A stretch of DNA of 64,000 nt, from NCBI RefSeq assembly GCF_027580225.2, contig NC_073352.2:31304001-31368000 (forward strand), written 5' to 3'. Below are positions 35,260 through 47,199 of this stretch, piece after piece. The stretch comes from Misgurnus anguillicaudatus (Eukaryota > Chordata > Actinopteri > Cypriniformes > Cobitidae). Under the pieces are notes generated by a model, which saw only the letters and a program-made list of their open reading frames with translations, ran no database searches and was not told where the DNA came from. Each line of letters begins with the position of its first letter. The stretch's first letter is position 1. The translations under genes and the position numbers were made by a program.

Positions 35260-37914
35260 TGTAAACATGCTCTTGCACTGAATGTACCAAACTCTCTCTT
35301 AATATTTTCCATTTAAAATAAATCCAATATTTTGCATCTCCACACATTTCTTAATATTGCAATTATTTCCTCTCCTAAAATATGTGTTTAATACTCCCAC
35401 TAAAATCATCTAAATAAGACTTTGAGTGATAGTGTTTCTCTAGCTTTCCCCTTTTTTTATAAGGCTTTCAATTAAAAGGCTCATTTCCCTTCATCTGTTT
35501 GCTGTGTGTTTTAACTGCTGAGTCCAAATGGACACGTTCAGACACCCGGGCCGTACTAAGGGCTGCCTGTAGTCTGTGTGCCGTGAAGGTCAAAGACAGA
35601 CGACGATAGCAAACCTTTACACGTACACAGTTTGGTGGTAAAACTTCACACTATTCAACAATATATCTGATGCATCTCAACACACAAAACCACATCTGAT
35701 CAGCAAATGAAATGAAAATCATATTTAAGTAACAAAAATCCACAACCTTGAAACACATGCTCGGTTTCATAAAAAAGATTAATTTTCAATATAAAACTGC
35801 AGATGTGTACTGTATAACAAAGTGTATACACACTAGCAAAAAAAGGCTTTAGTTTACAATAGCAGTCAGTCCTATTCAGCTACTCAGTGTAACATCCATC
35901 ATGGCTGCATCCCCAGGAGGCGCAATTAAAAATGGAAGAACCTAATCCATGGCGATGGCTGAACAAAAAGATAATAATAGCGCAAATAAAAACAGACATC
36001 AGGGCTAATAATCGGAGCGGGTTGATTTGCGTGCCGCGTGTGGGGCTGTCTGCAGAGGGGCTATACAGCAGGTGTGCGGCGATCTGATTGGTGAAGACCC
36101 CAAAAACAATTTGTTTCACTCAAGATGCCCAATGTGGCATCTCCCCAGGCCAGCCGACCCCTCAGGCACAGACACCCTTTCCAGGCGCTGTCATCGCTCT
36201 TTATATGAAGAGTAATGGAGGAAGGTGGTGCCCAGGCCCTCCAGACAAGGACCCAAATAAGGTGGAGACATTGGCGTTACTGTCCTCATGGTTTAATGCA
36301 CAATAAAAGCTTGTGGCGCTTCATATTTAATCTAAGATGACCATCTGTACATCCACAGTATAGGTGCAACAAGAAACAGCTATAAAATTGAAAGCCTTGT
36401 AGCTGAAAGCTCGATCATAATTCAGTGAAAAATACAACTATTAATCACGCAGTAGCACGGTACTATAAAGTCCATGTGTTGTTTTTGAATGAATAAAATA
36501 CCTCCAACAGGGCAAAGTGTGGGCAGCTGAAAGTTAGCAATTAAATATACATATCGTACAGATGGACGGCACCAGATTTACCATATTACAAAACAAAATG
36601 CTGATCAAGAGGCATTTGGTTAATAGAGAACTGACAGCGCCCGCAGTCAAAACCTCTCATTAACCAGCAGGAGTTAAAGAACCAAACGCCACGTAAATCG
36701 TGGTGATATAAAGTTTTGCGGGGCAGATAGAGGAACAGACAGAGGGGGAGATGAGCCCTTTCACCGGGAACATCTGGAACTTTCCAGCCTCTCCAGACAG
36801 GGACAGACACCATTTTGAGGATATGAAATCTGTCACATTTTTTATATGGGAGCACTCTCATTAAAGACTGGGAGGGCGTGCGCGGCGGTAATTGTTTTAA
36901 TTTATTTGTTTATGGCAAAGACAGAGGGGATAGGCACATGGCACTCAGATTTTTTTCTCTTTTTTCTCATTTTTTATTGGGAACATATGGAACGCATTTA
37001 TCACCATTTGCAGCGATCGTCCTAAATGATTTTATTAACTAATTTGTAACTTTACACTTTTTTAATCAAACACATGCTGCGCACCGTAATGTTTTGATAA
37101 TGCTCCCGGGCTTTGTAAAGGGAGCCGCCGCAGCAGCCAAAGGGAAATAAAAAGTGAGAGAGAGCGAGATTAAATGAAAATGCAGCGAGAGGCGAGAGCT
37201 GGCGGGTATGAGAGAGGCCGCACTGCCTTGCAGGCATTAGAGACAGCCTCTGTAATATATGGCGGTGATGATGAAGATTATTATAGCGTTCTGCATTGGG
37301 GGGAAGTCGCAGAGGGCTCTAAGGTATTTAGGATGTCATAGAGCAGGATTGTTTACCTAAACTAAGTGAAGCGATACAGGCATGCTGACAGAAAAAGCAG
37401 GTATTGTTCTCCGGCGAAGTGCAAAGGCGAGAAGCCGCCTCATTGCCTGGGTAATACGTGCTCCGCGGGGAGCCGCGGCTACCGTGGTAAGTTATGTTGG
37501 GAGTTGAAGTAATGTTATTTGGGACTGCACTCGGAGGGCATGGGTAATGCTAACTGGTGGCGGGGTCCTTCTATGAAGTGTGCTGAAGTCTCGAGAGATG
37601 GTAATATGGCACACGAATACGGTCCAACAACTTTACTTAGCAAGGTATAAACCTCTAAGTGGCATTGTAGCACAGCAGATGGGAAACAGTAAGAATGCCA
37701 CCGAATACAAATGAGCTAACGAGAAAAAAATTATTAAAGATGCGATATATATGTACTGAAGAAATAAGACAGAAATGGGTACTATGCCATCAAAATTTAA
37801 TTTACTCTCCTGAAAATCACATCTTGATAAACTCTAGGCTTCAAAGGTTCACACATCCATTTTCTATACCCTATTAGAGGGCTGGAACCGATCCCAGATA
37901 CCTTAAGCTGAGGA
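35260..37914. other. Long repeat-poor block, best candidate regulatory landscape
   Basis: About 2.6 kb carries no transposon termini I can see. Bases 36000-36310, 36590-36890 and 37060-37600 are GC-richer and show no plausible exon. Contrast with the repeat-saturated surroundings suggests purifying selection against insertion. This is inference from repeat absence only. Confidence 0.4.
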
Positions 37915-37973
37915 ACAGACAGACAGACAGACAGATACACCAAAATGCATCAGAATTATATTATTTAGTAGAA

Positions 37974-38004
<31 letters not shown>

Positions 38005-38353
38005 GAGACAGATAGATCAAAATGCATCAGAATGATATTATTTAGTAGACAGACAGACAAAGAGACAGACAGATAAACCAAAATGCATCAAAATTATATT
38101 ATTTAGTAGACAGACAGAAAAAACAGACAACATGACAGACCGACAGACAGACAGGCAAGCAGGCAGACAGACACACACACACAGACAAACAGACCAAAAT
38201 GCATCAGGATTATATTATTTAGTAGACAGACAGACAGACAAAGAGACAGACAGATAAACCAAAATGCATCAAAATTATATTTTTTAGTAGACAGACAGAC
38301 AAACAGACAGACAGACAAACCAAAATGCATCAGAATGATATTATTTAGTAGAA

Positions 38354-38390
<37 letters not shown>

Positions 38391-38910
38391 CACACACACA
38401 GACAGACAAATAGACCAAATTGCATCCGGATGATATTATTTAGTAGAAAGACAGACAGACAGACAGACACACAGACCAAAATGCATCAAAATTATATTAT
38501 TTAGTAGAAAGACAGACAGACAGACAAACCAGCAAGCAGACACACACAGACAGACAAATATTCCAAAATGCATCAGAATGATATTATTCAGTAGAAAGAC
38601 AGACAGACAGACAGACAGACAAACCAAAATGTATGAGAATTATATTATTTAGTATAAAAACAGACATACAGACAGACAGACAAAATGCATCAGGATGATA
38701 TTATTTAGTAGAAAGATAGACAGACAGACAGAAAGACCAAAATGCATCAAAATTATATTATTTAGTAGACAGACAGACAGACAGACAAATAGACCAAAAT
38801 GCATCAGAATTATATGATTTAGTAGAAAGACAGACAGACAGACAAAGACAGACAGACAGACAAACAAAGAGACAGATAGACCAGCATGCATCAGAATGAT
38901 ATTATTTAGT

Positions 38911-38941
<31 letters not shown>

Positions 38942-39182
38942 GAGACAGACAGATAAACCAAAATGCATCAAAATTATATTATTTAGTAGACAGACAGAAA
39001 AAAAACAGACAAAATGACAGACAGACAGACAGACAGACAGGCAGGTAGGCAGGCAAACAGACACACACAGACAGACAAACAGACCAAAATGCATCAGAAT
39101 GATATTATTTAGTAGACAGACAGACAGACAGACAAAGAGACAGACAGATAAACCAAAATGCATCAAAATTATATTATTTAGT

Positions 39183-39215
<33 letters not shown>

Positions 39216-39285
39216 AACAGGCAGACAGACACACACAGACAGACAGATAAACCAAAATGCATCAGAATTATATTATTTAGTAGAA

Positions 39286-39322
<37 letters not shown>

Positions 39323-39619
39323 CACACAGACAGACAAATAGACCAAAATGCATCCGGATGATATTATTTAGTAGAAAGACAGACAGACAGACACACAGAC
39401 CAAAATGCATCAAAATTATATTATTTAGTAGAAAAACAGACAAACCAGCAGGCAGACACACACAGACAGACAAATAGACCAAAATGCATCAGAATTATAT
39501 TCAGTAGAAAGACAGACAGGCAGACGGACCAACATGCATCAGAATGATATTATTTAGTAGAAAGACAGACAGACAGACAGATAAACCAAAATGAATGAGA
39601 ATTATATTATTTAGTAGAA

Positions 39620-39651
<32 letters not shown>

Positions 39652-39694
39652 CGGCAGACAAATAAACAAAATGCATCAGAATTATATTATTTAG

Positions 39695-39725
<31 letters not shown>

Positions 39726-40131
39726 GCAGACAGAAAGACCAAAATGCATCAAAATTATATTATTTACTAGAAAGACAGACAGACAGACAGACAGACCGGC
39801 AGGCAGACAGACAAATAGACCAAAGTGCATCAGAATGATATTATTTAGTAGACAGACAGACTGACAGACAGATAAACCAAAGTGCATCAGAATTATATTA
39901 TTTAGTAGACAGACAGATAGACAGGCAGACAAACAGACAGACAGACAAATAGACCAAAATGCATCAGAATTATATTATCTATTAGAAAGACAGACAGACA
40001 GACAAACCAGCAGGCAGACACACACAGACAGACAAATAGACCAAAATGTATCAGAATGATATTATTTAGTAGAAAGACAGACAGACAGACAGATAAACCA
40101 AAATGAATGAGAATTATATTATTTAGTAGAA

Positions 40132-40179
<48 letters not shown>

Positions 40180-40440
40180 CGGCAGACAAATAGACCAAAG
40201 TGCATCAGAATTATATTATTTAGTAGACAGACAGATAGACAGACAGACAGACAGACAAATAGACCAAAATGCATCAGAATTATATTATTTAGTAGAAAGA
40301 CAGACAGACAGACAGACAGACAGACACAGACAGATAAACCAAACTGCATCAGAATTATATTATTTAGTAGACAGACAGACAAAAAGAGAGATAGATCAAA
40401 ACTGCATCAAAATAATATTGTTTAATAGAGAGACAGATAC
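37915..40440. repeat. Hierarchical (GACA)n minisatellite, about 34 units
   Basis: Each unit pairs a conserved block of about 37 bp (CCAAAATGCATCAGAATTAT then ATTATTTAGTAGA) with a variable run of GACA. I count 34 blocks by eye, about 75 bp apart on average. Block variants recur in the same order about 0.88-0.93 kb apart, so the array has a higher-order repeat. On the minus strand the units translate to LLNNIILMHFGL plus (SVCL)n in every frame, giving frames of up to 146 codons that are not genes. Confidence 0.96.
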
Positions 40441-41285
40441 ACAGATAGATGTAGATAGACAGATAGACAGACATACAGAGACTGAAAAACATACAGACAG
40501 ATGCAAGCTTCTCTAACCCCAATCATTATAAAAACATGCTGAAACTGGCTCGTAAAGAAGCTTATCAGCACATTGTGTGGCAGAGGCGTCACATGCCAAC
40601 AGCTCCATTACGAAGGTGGCAGAGTCAATTTCGTCATTGCTCTGTGTAAGGATCCTTCCCTTCCAAACGTTTACAACAGCAACACACACACAGAGAAGTA
40701 CAGAGGGTTAGTGAAATGCAGGGACAAAAAACAATGTCATCCTGGATGATGTCACCTGTCACCCATACAGAAGCCTGACCAAAGGCGACTGAAACTACTC
40801 TGTCTCACTTTGTTCAACAATTAGAGCCAGGATTCTGGCAGAGCGAGAGAGAACGAGAGCGAGAGAGACGCTGCGCCTGTACAGCCGCTGCCTGGGTAAT
40901 TGAGCCCCATTTGTAGATCGACAGCTGGACAGAATTCACTATTGCAATTTGGACACAAGACAACAGCAAAAAAGCCACATGTTCTATTAAAATAAGATGA
41001 TGTGTGGCCCTCCTGAGGTTGTATCTGCTCCCCAGATTGTTTGATGTCTTCCTCTTTAGGGTTTTAATGGGAAGCGCCCTGTCCTGCCACTCCGCGGGCC
41101 ACGGCTCTTAGCAGGCACGATGCGTAATAGAGAGTGTCAGTTGGCACACTTCTGTGGTGTTGGGTGGGTTTTGATGTCCTTGTTTGTGGCCAGATGCTGG
41201 TGGAAGTGGGAACATGTCAACGACAGATTCCATGGGAACAACACGCAACTGCGTCAAATAAGACGAGATCTAAACAGTCAAAGCT
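40441..41285. other. Quiet block after the minisatellite
   Basis: No repeats or exons are recognised. Bases 40540-41110 have mixed composition and could be a conserved noncoding stretch. A short GAGA-type patch lies near 40840-40870. Confidence 0.4.
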
Positions 41286-41289
41286 TTAA

Positions 41290-41694
41290 AGGGGCAGTAA
41301 GCAGTATTTTAAGTGTTTTCAAAATCAATGTCTTTATTCATGGTGTCAAATGACCTCTGCCAGTGATCATGACTTTTCTTTGTAAGCTTAGAATTTCTTC
41401 TCTTTACTTACATTGAACGGGTAAGTCCAAGGAGGCTTCCATGTCGTCCACCATACTGATAAACTATAATAGCAGAGAGGGACAAAAAGCACTTGCCTAC
41501 CAACGCATTTCCACAATGCTTTTTCATTCAGAACACGTGAACCAGCTGCAACGGACAAGGAGATCAGCGATTACATAACGGCTACTGTAGTTGCAACACG
41601 CATTTGGAAAGGCAAGGCGCTAGAGAGAACTATTTGTTTGAATGCAAAATATAATTTCACCACTAGATGGGGGTAAATCCTACTTATTGCCCCT
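41290..41694. mobile_element. 405-bp TTAA MITE
   Basis: TTAA lies at 41286-41289 and 41695-41698. The ends are AGGGGCAGTAAGCAG and CTACTTATTGCCCCT. The inverted right end matches the fragment at 3619. A CTCF-like core (12 of 13) lies at 41660-41672. Confidence 0.87.
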
Positions 41695-41699
41695 TTAAC

Positions 41700-42136
41700 A
41701 GAAGGGCATAAAAGTAAAATAAAAGTGCATATTTTTAAGTACATTAAGCTACAAAGGATCAAATGTAAGTGCTAAACTTCATGACATACAGCCCTTAATA
41801 ATATTTAGAAAAGTATGTTTGGAAAAAACTTGGAAAAAATGTGAGTTTTATTCCATAAGGCAAATTTGAATTTTTGAAATTTGATCTCTCTTTAGTTTTT
41901 AAGATCTCAATGTTATTTTAAATTTTATATATAGTTCACAGGCTTTGTAACGTGTATACATTTCTAACATTTATAATGTGTTTAGAACAATTGTCGGAAA
42001 TGACTTTACGTAATTTTAAGTAACTTTAAGTAATTGGGTCAAAAATATGTAAATAAGTAAATAATATTTATAAATTACAATTAATCTAAACTTAAAAGTT
42101 TTAATTTCACTGTATTTAATATTTAAGTACACTATA
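41700..42136. other. Unassigned AT-rich gap
   Basis: No gene is seen. It is mostly A/T with no defined repeat. Confidence 0.45.
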
Positions 42137-42642
42137 CTTAAAACCAAAGCTTTGAACTGGTTCACAGAACAAAAACGAAAACCAGAAACTTTTGATGTTT
42201 TGCAAGGAACAGAATCAAAACCAGAAACTTTGAAAATATGTTCCGGAACAGAAACTTTTTTTAAATAATGGTAACCGGTTAAAACCATTATTTTTTTAGT
42301 TCTTTGACAAGATTTCTGTGCAATACTCGATGAAGTTCACTTCTGGTCGTCGTTGACTCATCTGAGAAATTAGAAGTTTGCCACCAGCAAGTAGCCTACT
42401 CAAGGCTGAGTCTCTAATGCTCAATCATAAGCGGTAAATATTGTAGGCTAACAAGTATCTCAAGATGTTTGTTTTTTTTAATACTAATTAGTGGTGTAAC
42501 GGATCACAGTTGATCCGTGATCCGTACAGATCACGACCCACGGTTCGGCTCGCATGTGGTTCGCGGATTAAAACACAAATTTAAATGGGGTGAAAGTTGA
42601 TCATTTGCACGTGTTCAAAGGCTTGCAAATGTTAATACTTAA

Positions 42643-43365
42643 AGGAATAGTCTACTCATTTTCAATATTAAAATATGTTATTACCTTAACTAAGAATTGT
42701 TGATACATCCCTCTATCATCTGTGTGCGTGCACGTAAGCGCTGGAGCGTGCTGCGACGCTTCGATAGCATTTAGCTTAGCCCCATTCATTCAATTGTACC
42801 ATTTAGAGATAAAGTTAGAAGTGACCAAACACATCAATGTTTTTCCTATTTAAGACGAGTAGTTATACGAGCAAGTTTGGTGGTACAAAATAAAACGTAG
42901 CGCTTTTCTAAGCGGATTTAAAAGAGGAACTATATTTTATGGCATAATAGCACTTTTGGGAGTACTTCGACTCGGCGCAGTAACACCCTCCCTCTCCCAT
43001 TATGAGAGTGAGAAGGGGAGCGGACTTTTCAGGCGAGTCGAAGTACTCCCAAAAGTGCTATTACGCCATAAAATATAGTTCCTCTTTTAAATCCGCTTAG
43101 AAAAGCGCTACGTTTTATTTTGTACCACCAAACTTGCTCGTATAACTACTCGTCTTAAATAGGAAAAACGTTGATGTGTTTGGTCACTTCTAACTTTATC
43201 TCTAAATGGTACCATTGAATGAATGGGGCTAAGCTAAATGCTATCGAAGCGTCGCAGCGCGCTCCAGCACTTACGTGCACGCACACAGATGATAGAGGGA
43301 TGTATCAACAATTCTTAGTTAAGGTAATAACATAGTTTAATATTGAAAATGAGTAGACTATTCCT
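42643..43365. mobile_element. Near-perfect foldback, 332-bp arms, in the outer hAT
   Basis: TTAA lies at 42639-42642 and 43366-43369. The arms 42643-42974 and 43034-43365 are the same length, and I count six mismatches between them, about 98% identity. The loop is about 59 bp. The outer ends read AGGAATAGTCTACTC. No coding capacity is seen. Confidence 0.93.
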
Positions 43366-44446
43366 TTAAGTGATTTTAAACAATTTAACCACAAAAAAAG
43401 CGCTAAAGTGAGCAATTTTCTGTACGCACAGACGCACATGTGGTTGAATGTGTCCGGTCCAACTCCAATCAAACATGATTATCTCCATGCCCTTCAAAGA
43501 TCAGAACTCTTGATGTATAAACTTGAGAGAGAGTTGCACTACTGTGTCTCATACTGTAGTCTATTAAAATACATGTAGCGAATAAAGCACTGAAAAACAA
43601 CGTAATTTTTACTTTATGTGGAGCGACTGTTTATGCTGCATCTTCTTCACGAAGCGCCGTTTGAAATTCATCCTCCGTCTGTATGTGTGTGCATGTTTAA
43701 GTGCACTCAACAAATGTAGGCATGTCAGAATTACAGTTACATAATGTAGCCTTTTTTAATGTTTGATGACAAGATAGAGACTTAAGTAAAATTAAGTAGA
43801 CTAATAATTTAAGTTTAATGTCCTTATGTTCAGCCTACTTTTTTGTATATCCCACAGCTGACATGGAACGTTATTAACCGGTTGGGGAGCCTTATTTTTT
43901 TGTTCTAACTGGTTCAGGAACGTCAATTTTAGGGTTGAACCGAAAATCGGAAATGTTAAAATGGGTGATTCTCACGAAACCATTGAAACACCACGGCACT
44001 AATGATTTTAGCTTTAAAATGTGTAACATAGTAACATTAAAAAGCATCAGAATTACCACAATACTGTGTTCTACCTTGCACAATGTGTGATTTCAACATA
44101 AGAATTTATAATTGTAAATTTTATCTCATTTTCTGCTGAAATTCTCATTACCGCAATGTATCCGGCAGGCCCGGAGTGGGTAATCGGGAGAACCGGGAGA
44201 ATACCCGGTGGGCCGCTTCACTTTTGGGCCGCTCGAGTTTTTTTTTTTTTTTCATTTGTCACGTTAGTGAGTCTGTCTTCTCTTAAATGACACTTCACAC
44301 GTTTCCCATTGACACTGCAGCGCGCAGCCTCTGCATGGGTTGTACCATGTGAAGGAATTTTCCCCTCCCCTCCCATAGAGTTGGTTCGGTCCATAGCGCG
44401 TCCAAGAAATCTTTTCTCCGGTAGGCTGGGCCGGCCCTACCGTAAC

Positions 44447-44850
44447 AATATGCGTCTGAGAGGAGGAGGGCGAAAAAAAAACAGGTTGAAGAAAAAATCC
44501 ATTAGGATGATGCTGCCAAATGTGACAAACTTACAGATTTATTTTCAAGAGGACAAACAAAAGTGACAACAGGTAACTTAAAGAGAAATACGCCTAGTAA
44601 TGGTTAGCATTAGCAACGTAATTATTCGGCTAATACCGTTTTCAAACTATTTACAAGCCAACATTTTTTTTGTTAAAATATTAGCCTTTTGTGTATACAT
44701 GCGATTCATAGACTTTGCAAATATTATGCAAGCAGGTTCTGAGCAGCAGATAAGCCAGTTCCCCGCTGAAAACGAGGAGGCAATGAGTAAACAATATGAA
44801 TATAGTTATTTAACCCTCAGGTTGTGTTCAGAACCATATAACACATTTTG
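44447..44850 (+). pseudogene. Decayed hAT transposase N-terminal remnants
   Basis: A plus-strand stretch encodes a lysine/arginine-rich segment, GRKKNRLKKKSIRMMLPN, then VTNLQIYFQE. This resembles the start of hAT or zinc-finger-MYM-like transposases, which begin with a basic KRK region and a short (L/I)xxFF-type motif. After stop codons a second segment, SEQQISQFPAENEEAMSK, lies in another frame near 44740. The BED finger, RNase H-like core and C-terminal dimerisation domain are absent. The family-level call rests on weak similarity and on its position inside an element with hAT termini. Confidence 0.4.
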
Positions 44851-45053
44851 TGTTCCCAGTCAAAAATGAGCAGCCTAAAAAAGCTTATAAATCACTTTTA
44901 TGCTATATATTTACCCAATATTGGATTTAATATTTTTTGTCAAACTGTTTTCTTTTTTAATTAGGACTGGGTTTTATATTTCTATTTGCACCTGATTAAT
45001 CATAGGCCTCATAGCATTAGCAATGCTAATAATTTATCAACCTTTCCTTGTGG

Positions 45054-45290
45054 AATAGACTCTAAACAGGGCTGGGTTGTTTTTGACCCATAGTGGGTGG
45101 ATGTTGGACAGAGCACGCTGCTGGGTTGGAGTTGACCCAATGCTGGGTTGTTTTAACCCAACTGCTGGGTTACTATAATCCATGGTTGCATAACAGCAGC
45201 CCAGCATTGGGTTATTTTGACACAGCGTGTGTTCTGTCCAATATTTGCCCATTATGGGTCAAAAATAACCCAGAGTGTAGAGGAATATTT
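45054..45290. mobile_element. Palindromic GGGTTA MITE inside the inner hAT
   Basis: GCTGGGTTGTTTTTGACCCA at the left is mirrored by ATGGGTCAAAAATAACCCAG at the right. The core has AATGCTGGGTTGTTTTAACC around the pivot. A closely related copy is at 46831-47049. Its borders are approximate. Confidence 0.75.
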
Positions 45291-46554
45291 TTGTTAACTT
45301 CTCATCTTAAGTGAAATATTATTTAACTTTTACCTTATTTGTTGAACCATGATATTAATAAAAACTATAGTAAGAGCTGAACTGTTGCTTTATTTATCCA
45401 ATTTGAAAAAAGTGCTAATTTGGAATAACACTATGGAAAAAGTGGGCCGGTCTTGGGCCTGAAACTCCCGGGCTGAAAAGTGGCCCCACTCCGGCCCTGG
45501 TATCCGGCTGTGTTTGAACATGCGTTATGTTGTCATTTAATCAAATTAACACAAAAATATTAAGAAAAAAAATAAATGGATGTTTTGCTAGACTACTTTA
45601 GATGACAGAAAAAATATTTACTGAATATTCATGTATAATAATAATGAAGAAAAATTAGGAAAATGATGTGTCCATGCCTGATGTTCTCATCCTCCGCAAC
45701 ACTTTTTGAGAACAGTTTAAGCACACATACATAATTTTAATAAAGTTTGATTTTGAGTGACCAAGCACATGGACCAGTTACTTCAAGATGGCTACCAGGT
45801 AAGATCATTTTTTTACAGTTAATTTGAAATATTGTCTTGTCAGAATGCGTACACGACATTTTGATTATCATTACCGCAACAGATGCTTATTAAATGTTAA
45901 TTTAATTAATAGAAGCATAATACTTTCATTTTAAATGCATGTGCAGAATCTCCAAATTATGTTTTTTCAGGTTTGTCATGTCATTTTGAAAATATGTCAG
46001 TGTTGATGTTTTCTGACTGTTGCGGTAATGAGATTTTTTAGGACTAATTTTTTTAATTATGTTACAAAAAGTGTTAAATGATAAGTAAAAGTTTTTAAAA
46101 TAATGTTCCCATTTACTCCAGACTTTGTTTTTCAATGTCTGGTGGGAAAAAAAAGTAAATTTAAGCAATTTTTAAATTTTCATGCTTGACATTTTTAAAA
46201 CCAAGTTTTCGTGAGAATCACCCAAATACTGTTTCTGTTCGGAACGAACCAATTGGGAAAAATCTGGTTCAAAGCCCTGCTTAAAACTACTGTTTTATCT
46301 GTATCAGATTGTCTTAATCAGATGTATTTGAACTAAAAGCGCTCACTGTCTGTTTGTAAAGAACTGAGGAGCTGTATGTCATTTGCATTTAAAGGTACAA
46401 ACACAAAATAGCGCATTTTTGCTCCCACCCAAATAGGGGCATTTTGGACATGCTATAATAAATGTGGGGTATTTTGAGCTGAAACTTCACAGACACATTC
46501 TGGGCACATCTGTGACTTATATTAAATCTTGTAAAAAGGTCATAATAGGTGTCC

Positions 46555-46681
46555 TTTAACATCAGAAAAACCTTTCTATTACTAGAAGGATCTAAAAAGA
46601 CAGAAAAGGTCTGGTTCTTTAAAGAACAAAAATTGCTTTGCTGTAAATAACCTATTAAGCACCTATTTTTAGAAGTGTAAC
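46555..46681 (-). repeat. Right end of the MITE seen at 15911
   Basis: GGTTCTTTAAAGAAC and CACCTATTTTTAGAAGTGTA form the inverted right end of that family. Confidence 0.5.
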
Positions 46682-46830
46682 ACCATCACTGTAATTATTA
46701 ATAATAATAATAATAATAATAATAATCTTATACATAAGCAATAAAGTATGAAAGGCAATGTTAGGCATTAAAAGGTATTGTTAAAATAAATAAATCTGTT
46801 TATTCAATGTTCCTGTACCTCACTTCCCTT

Positions 46831-47049
46831 TAAAAATGTCTGGGTTATTTTTAAGCCATGTTGGGTAAATATGGGACACACCGCTGGGTTAAAATTGACC
46901 CAATGCTGGGTTGTTTTAACCCAACAGCTGGGTTATTATCACCCATGGTTGCATAACAGCAACCCAACATTGGGTCATTTTAAACCCAGCACGTGATCTG
47001 TTTAATATTTACCCATTATGGGTTAAAAATAACCCAGACATTTTTAGAC
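46831..47049. mobile_element. Palindromic GGGTTA MITE, complete copy
   Basis: The left end TAAAAATGTCTGGGTTATTT is mirrored by TAACCCAGACATTTTTAGAC. The inner part is homologous to 45054-45290 through CATGGTTGCATAACAGCA. A short (TAA)n lies just upstream at 46695-46728. Confidence 0.85.
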
Positions 47050-47196
47050 TGTTGGTGAAGCACTGCATTAGCAGCGCAAGGTCAGAGGTTCGATTCCAAA
47101 TAACACACATACTAATTTTTTTTTTTTTTTTTTAAGTTAGATGCGCTCTAAGTCACATTGGATAAATGTGCCTGCCAAATGCATAAATGTAAATTA
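47050..47196 (+). repeat. tRNA-derived SINE, copy 3
   Basis: Perfect B box GGTTCGATTCC at 47087-47097. The A box end is partly lost against the preceding MITE. A (T)n stretch near 47118 and the tail CCTGCCAAATGCATAAATGT follow. Confidence 0.8.
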
Positions 47197-47199
47197 CAT

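Larger units (their letters stand above)
44166..45499 (+). mobile_element. hAT element, CAGGSCCGGAGTGG ends
   Basis: The exact 8-bp duplication GTATCCGG lies at 44158-44165 and 45500-45507. The ends are CAGGCCCGGAGTGGG and, inverted, CAGGGCCGGAGTGGG. The uninterrupted sequence at 18550-18600 shows the empty site. The interior retains decayed transposase sequence near 44440-44850 and a palindromic GGGTTA MITE near 45054-45290. Confidence 0.93.
43963..46223 (+). mobile_element. GGGTGATTCTC family, subfamily B copy 2, split by a hAT
   Basis: The exact 4-bp duplication AAAT lies at 43959-43962 and 46224-46227. Without the hAT at 44166-45499 and its duplication the element is about 919 bp, close to the 915 bp of copy 1. 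The word AAGATGGCTACCAGGTAAG is intact (ATG at 45788-45790) and a T-rich stretch ending ACAG follows. The CATTACCGCAA motifs are retained in both orientations. Confidence 0.93.
42145..46279. mobile_element. Outer hAT element of a four-level nest
   Basis: The exact 8-bp duplication CTTAAAAC lies at 42137-42144 and 46280-46287. The ends are CAAAGCTTTGAACTGGTTC and, inverted, CAGGGCTTTGAACCAGATT. Subtracting the two inserts leaves about 1.14 kb of its own sequence, with no transposase domain recognised. A foldback (42643-43365) and a GGGTGATTCTC element (43963-46223) are inserted in it. Confidence 0.9.

Noticed and set aside
38103..40382. Many minus-strand frames (up to 146 codons) rich in SVCL and LLNNIILMHFGL
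   Set aside because: They are translations of the GACA minisatellite, which lacks stops in every frame. There is no start context, domain or splice structure.
37915..40440. Regularly spaced repeats resembling a CRISPR array
   Set aside because: The spacers are GACA simple repeats of variable length, the host is a vertebrate and no cas genes are present.
42643..43365. Long hairpin as a possible microRNA precursor
   Set aside because: Arms of 332 bp with TTAA duplications identify a foldback transposon. MicroRNA hairpins are about 70-100 nt.
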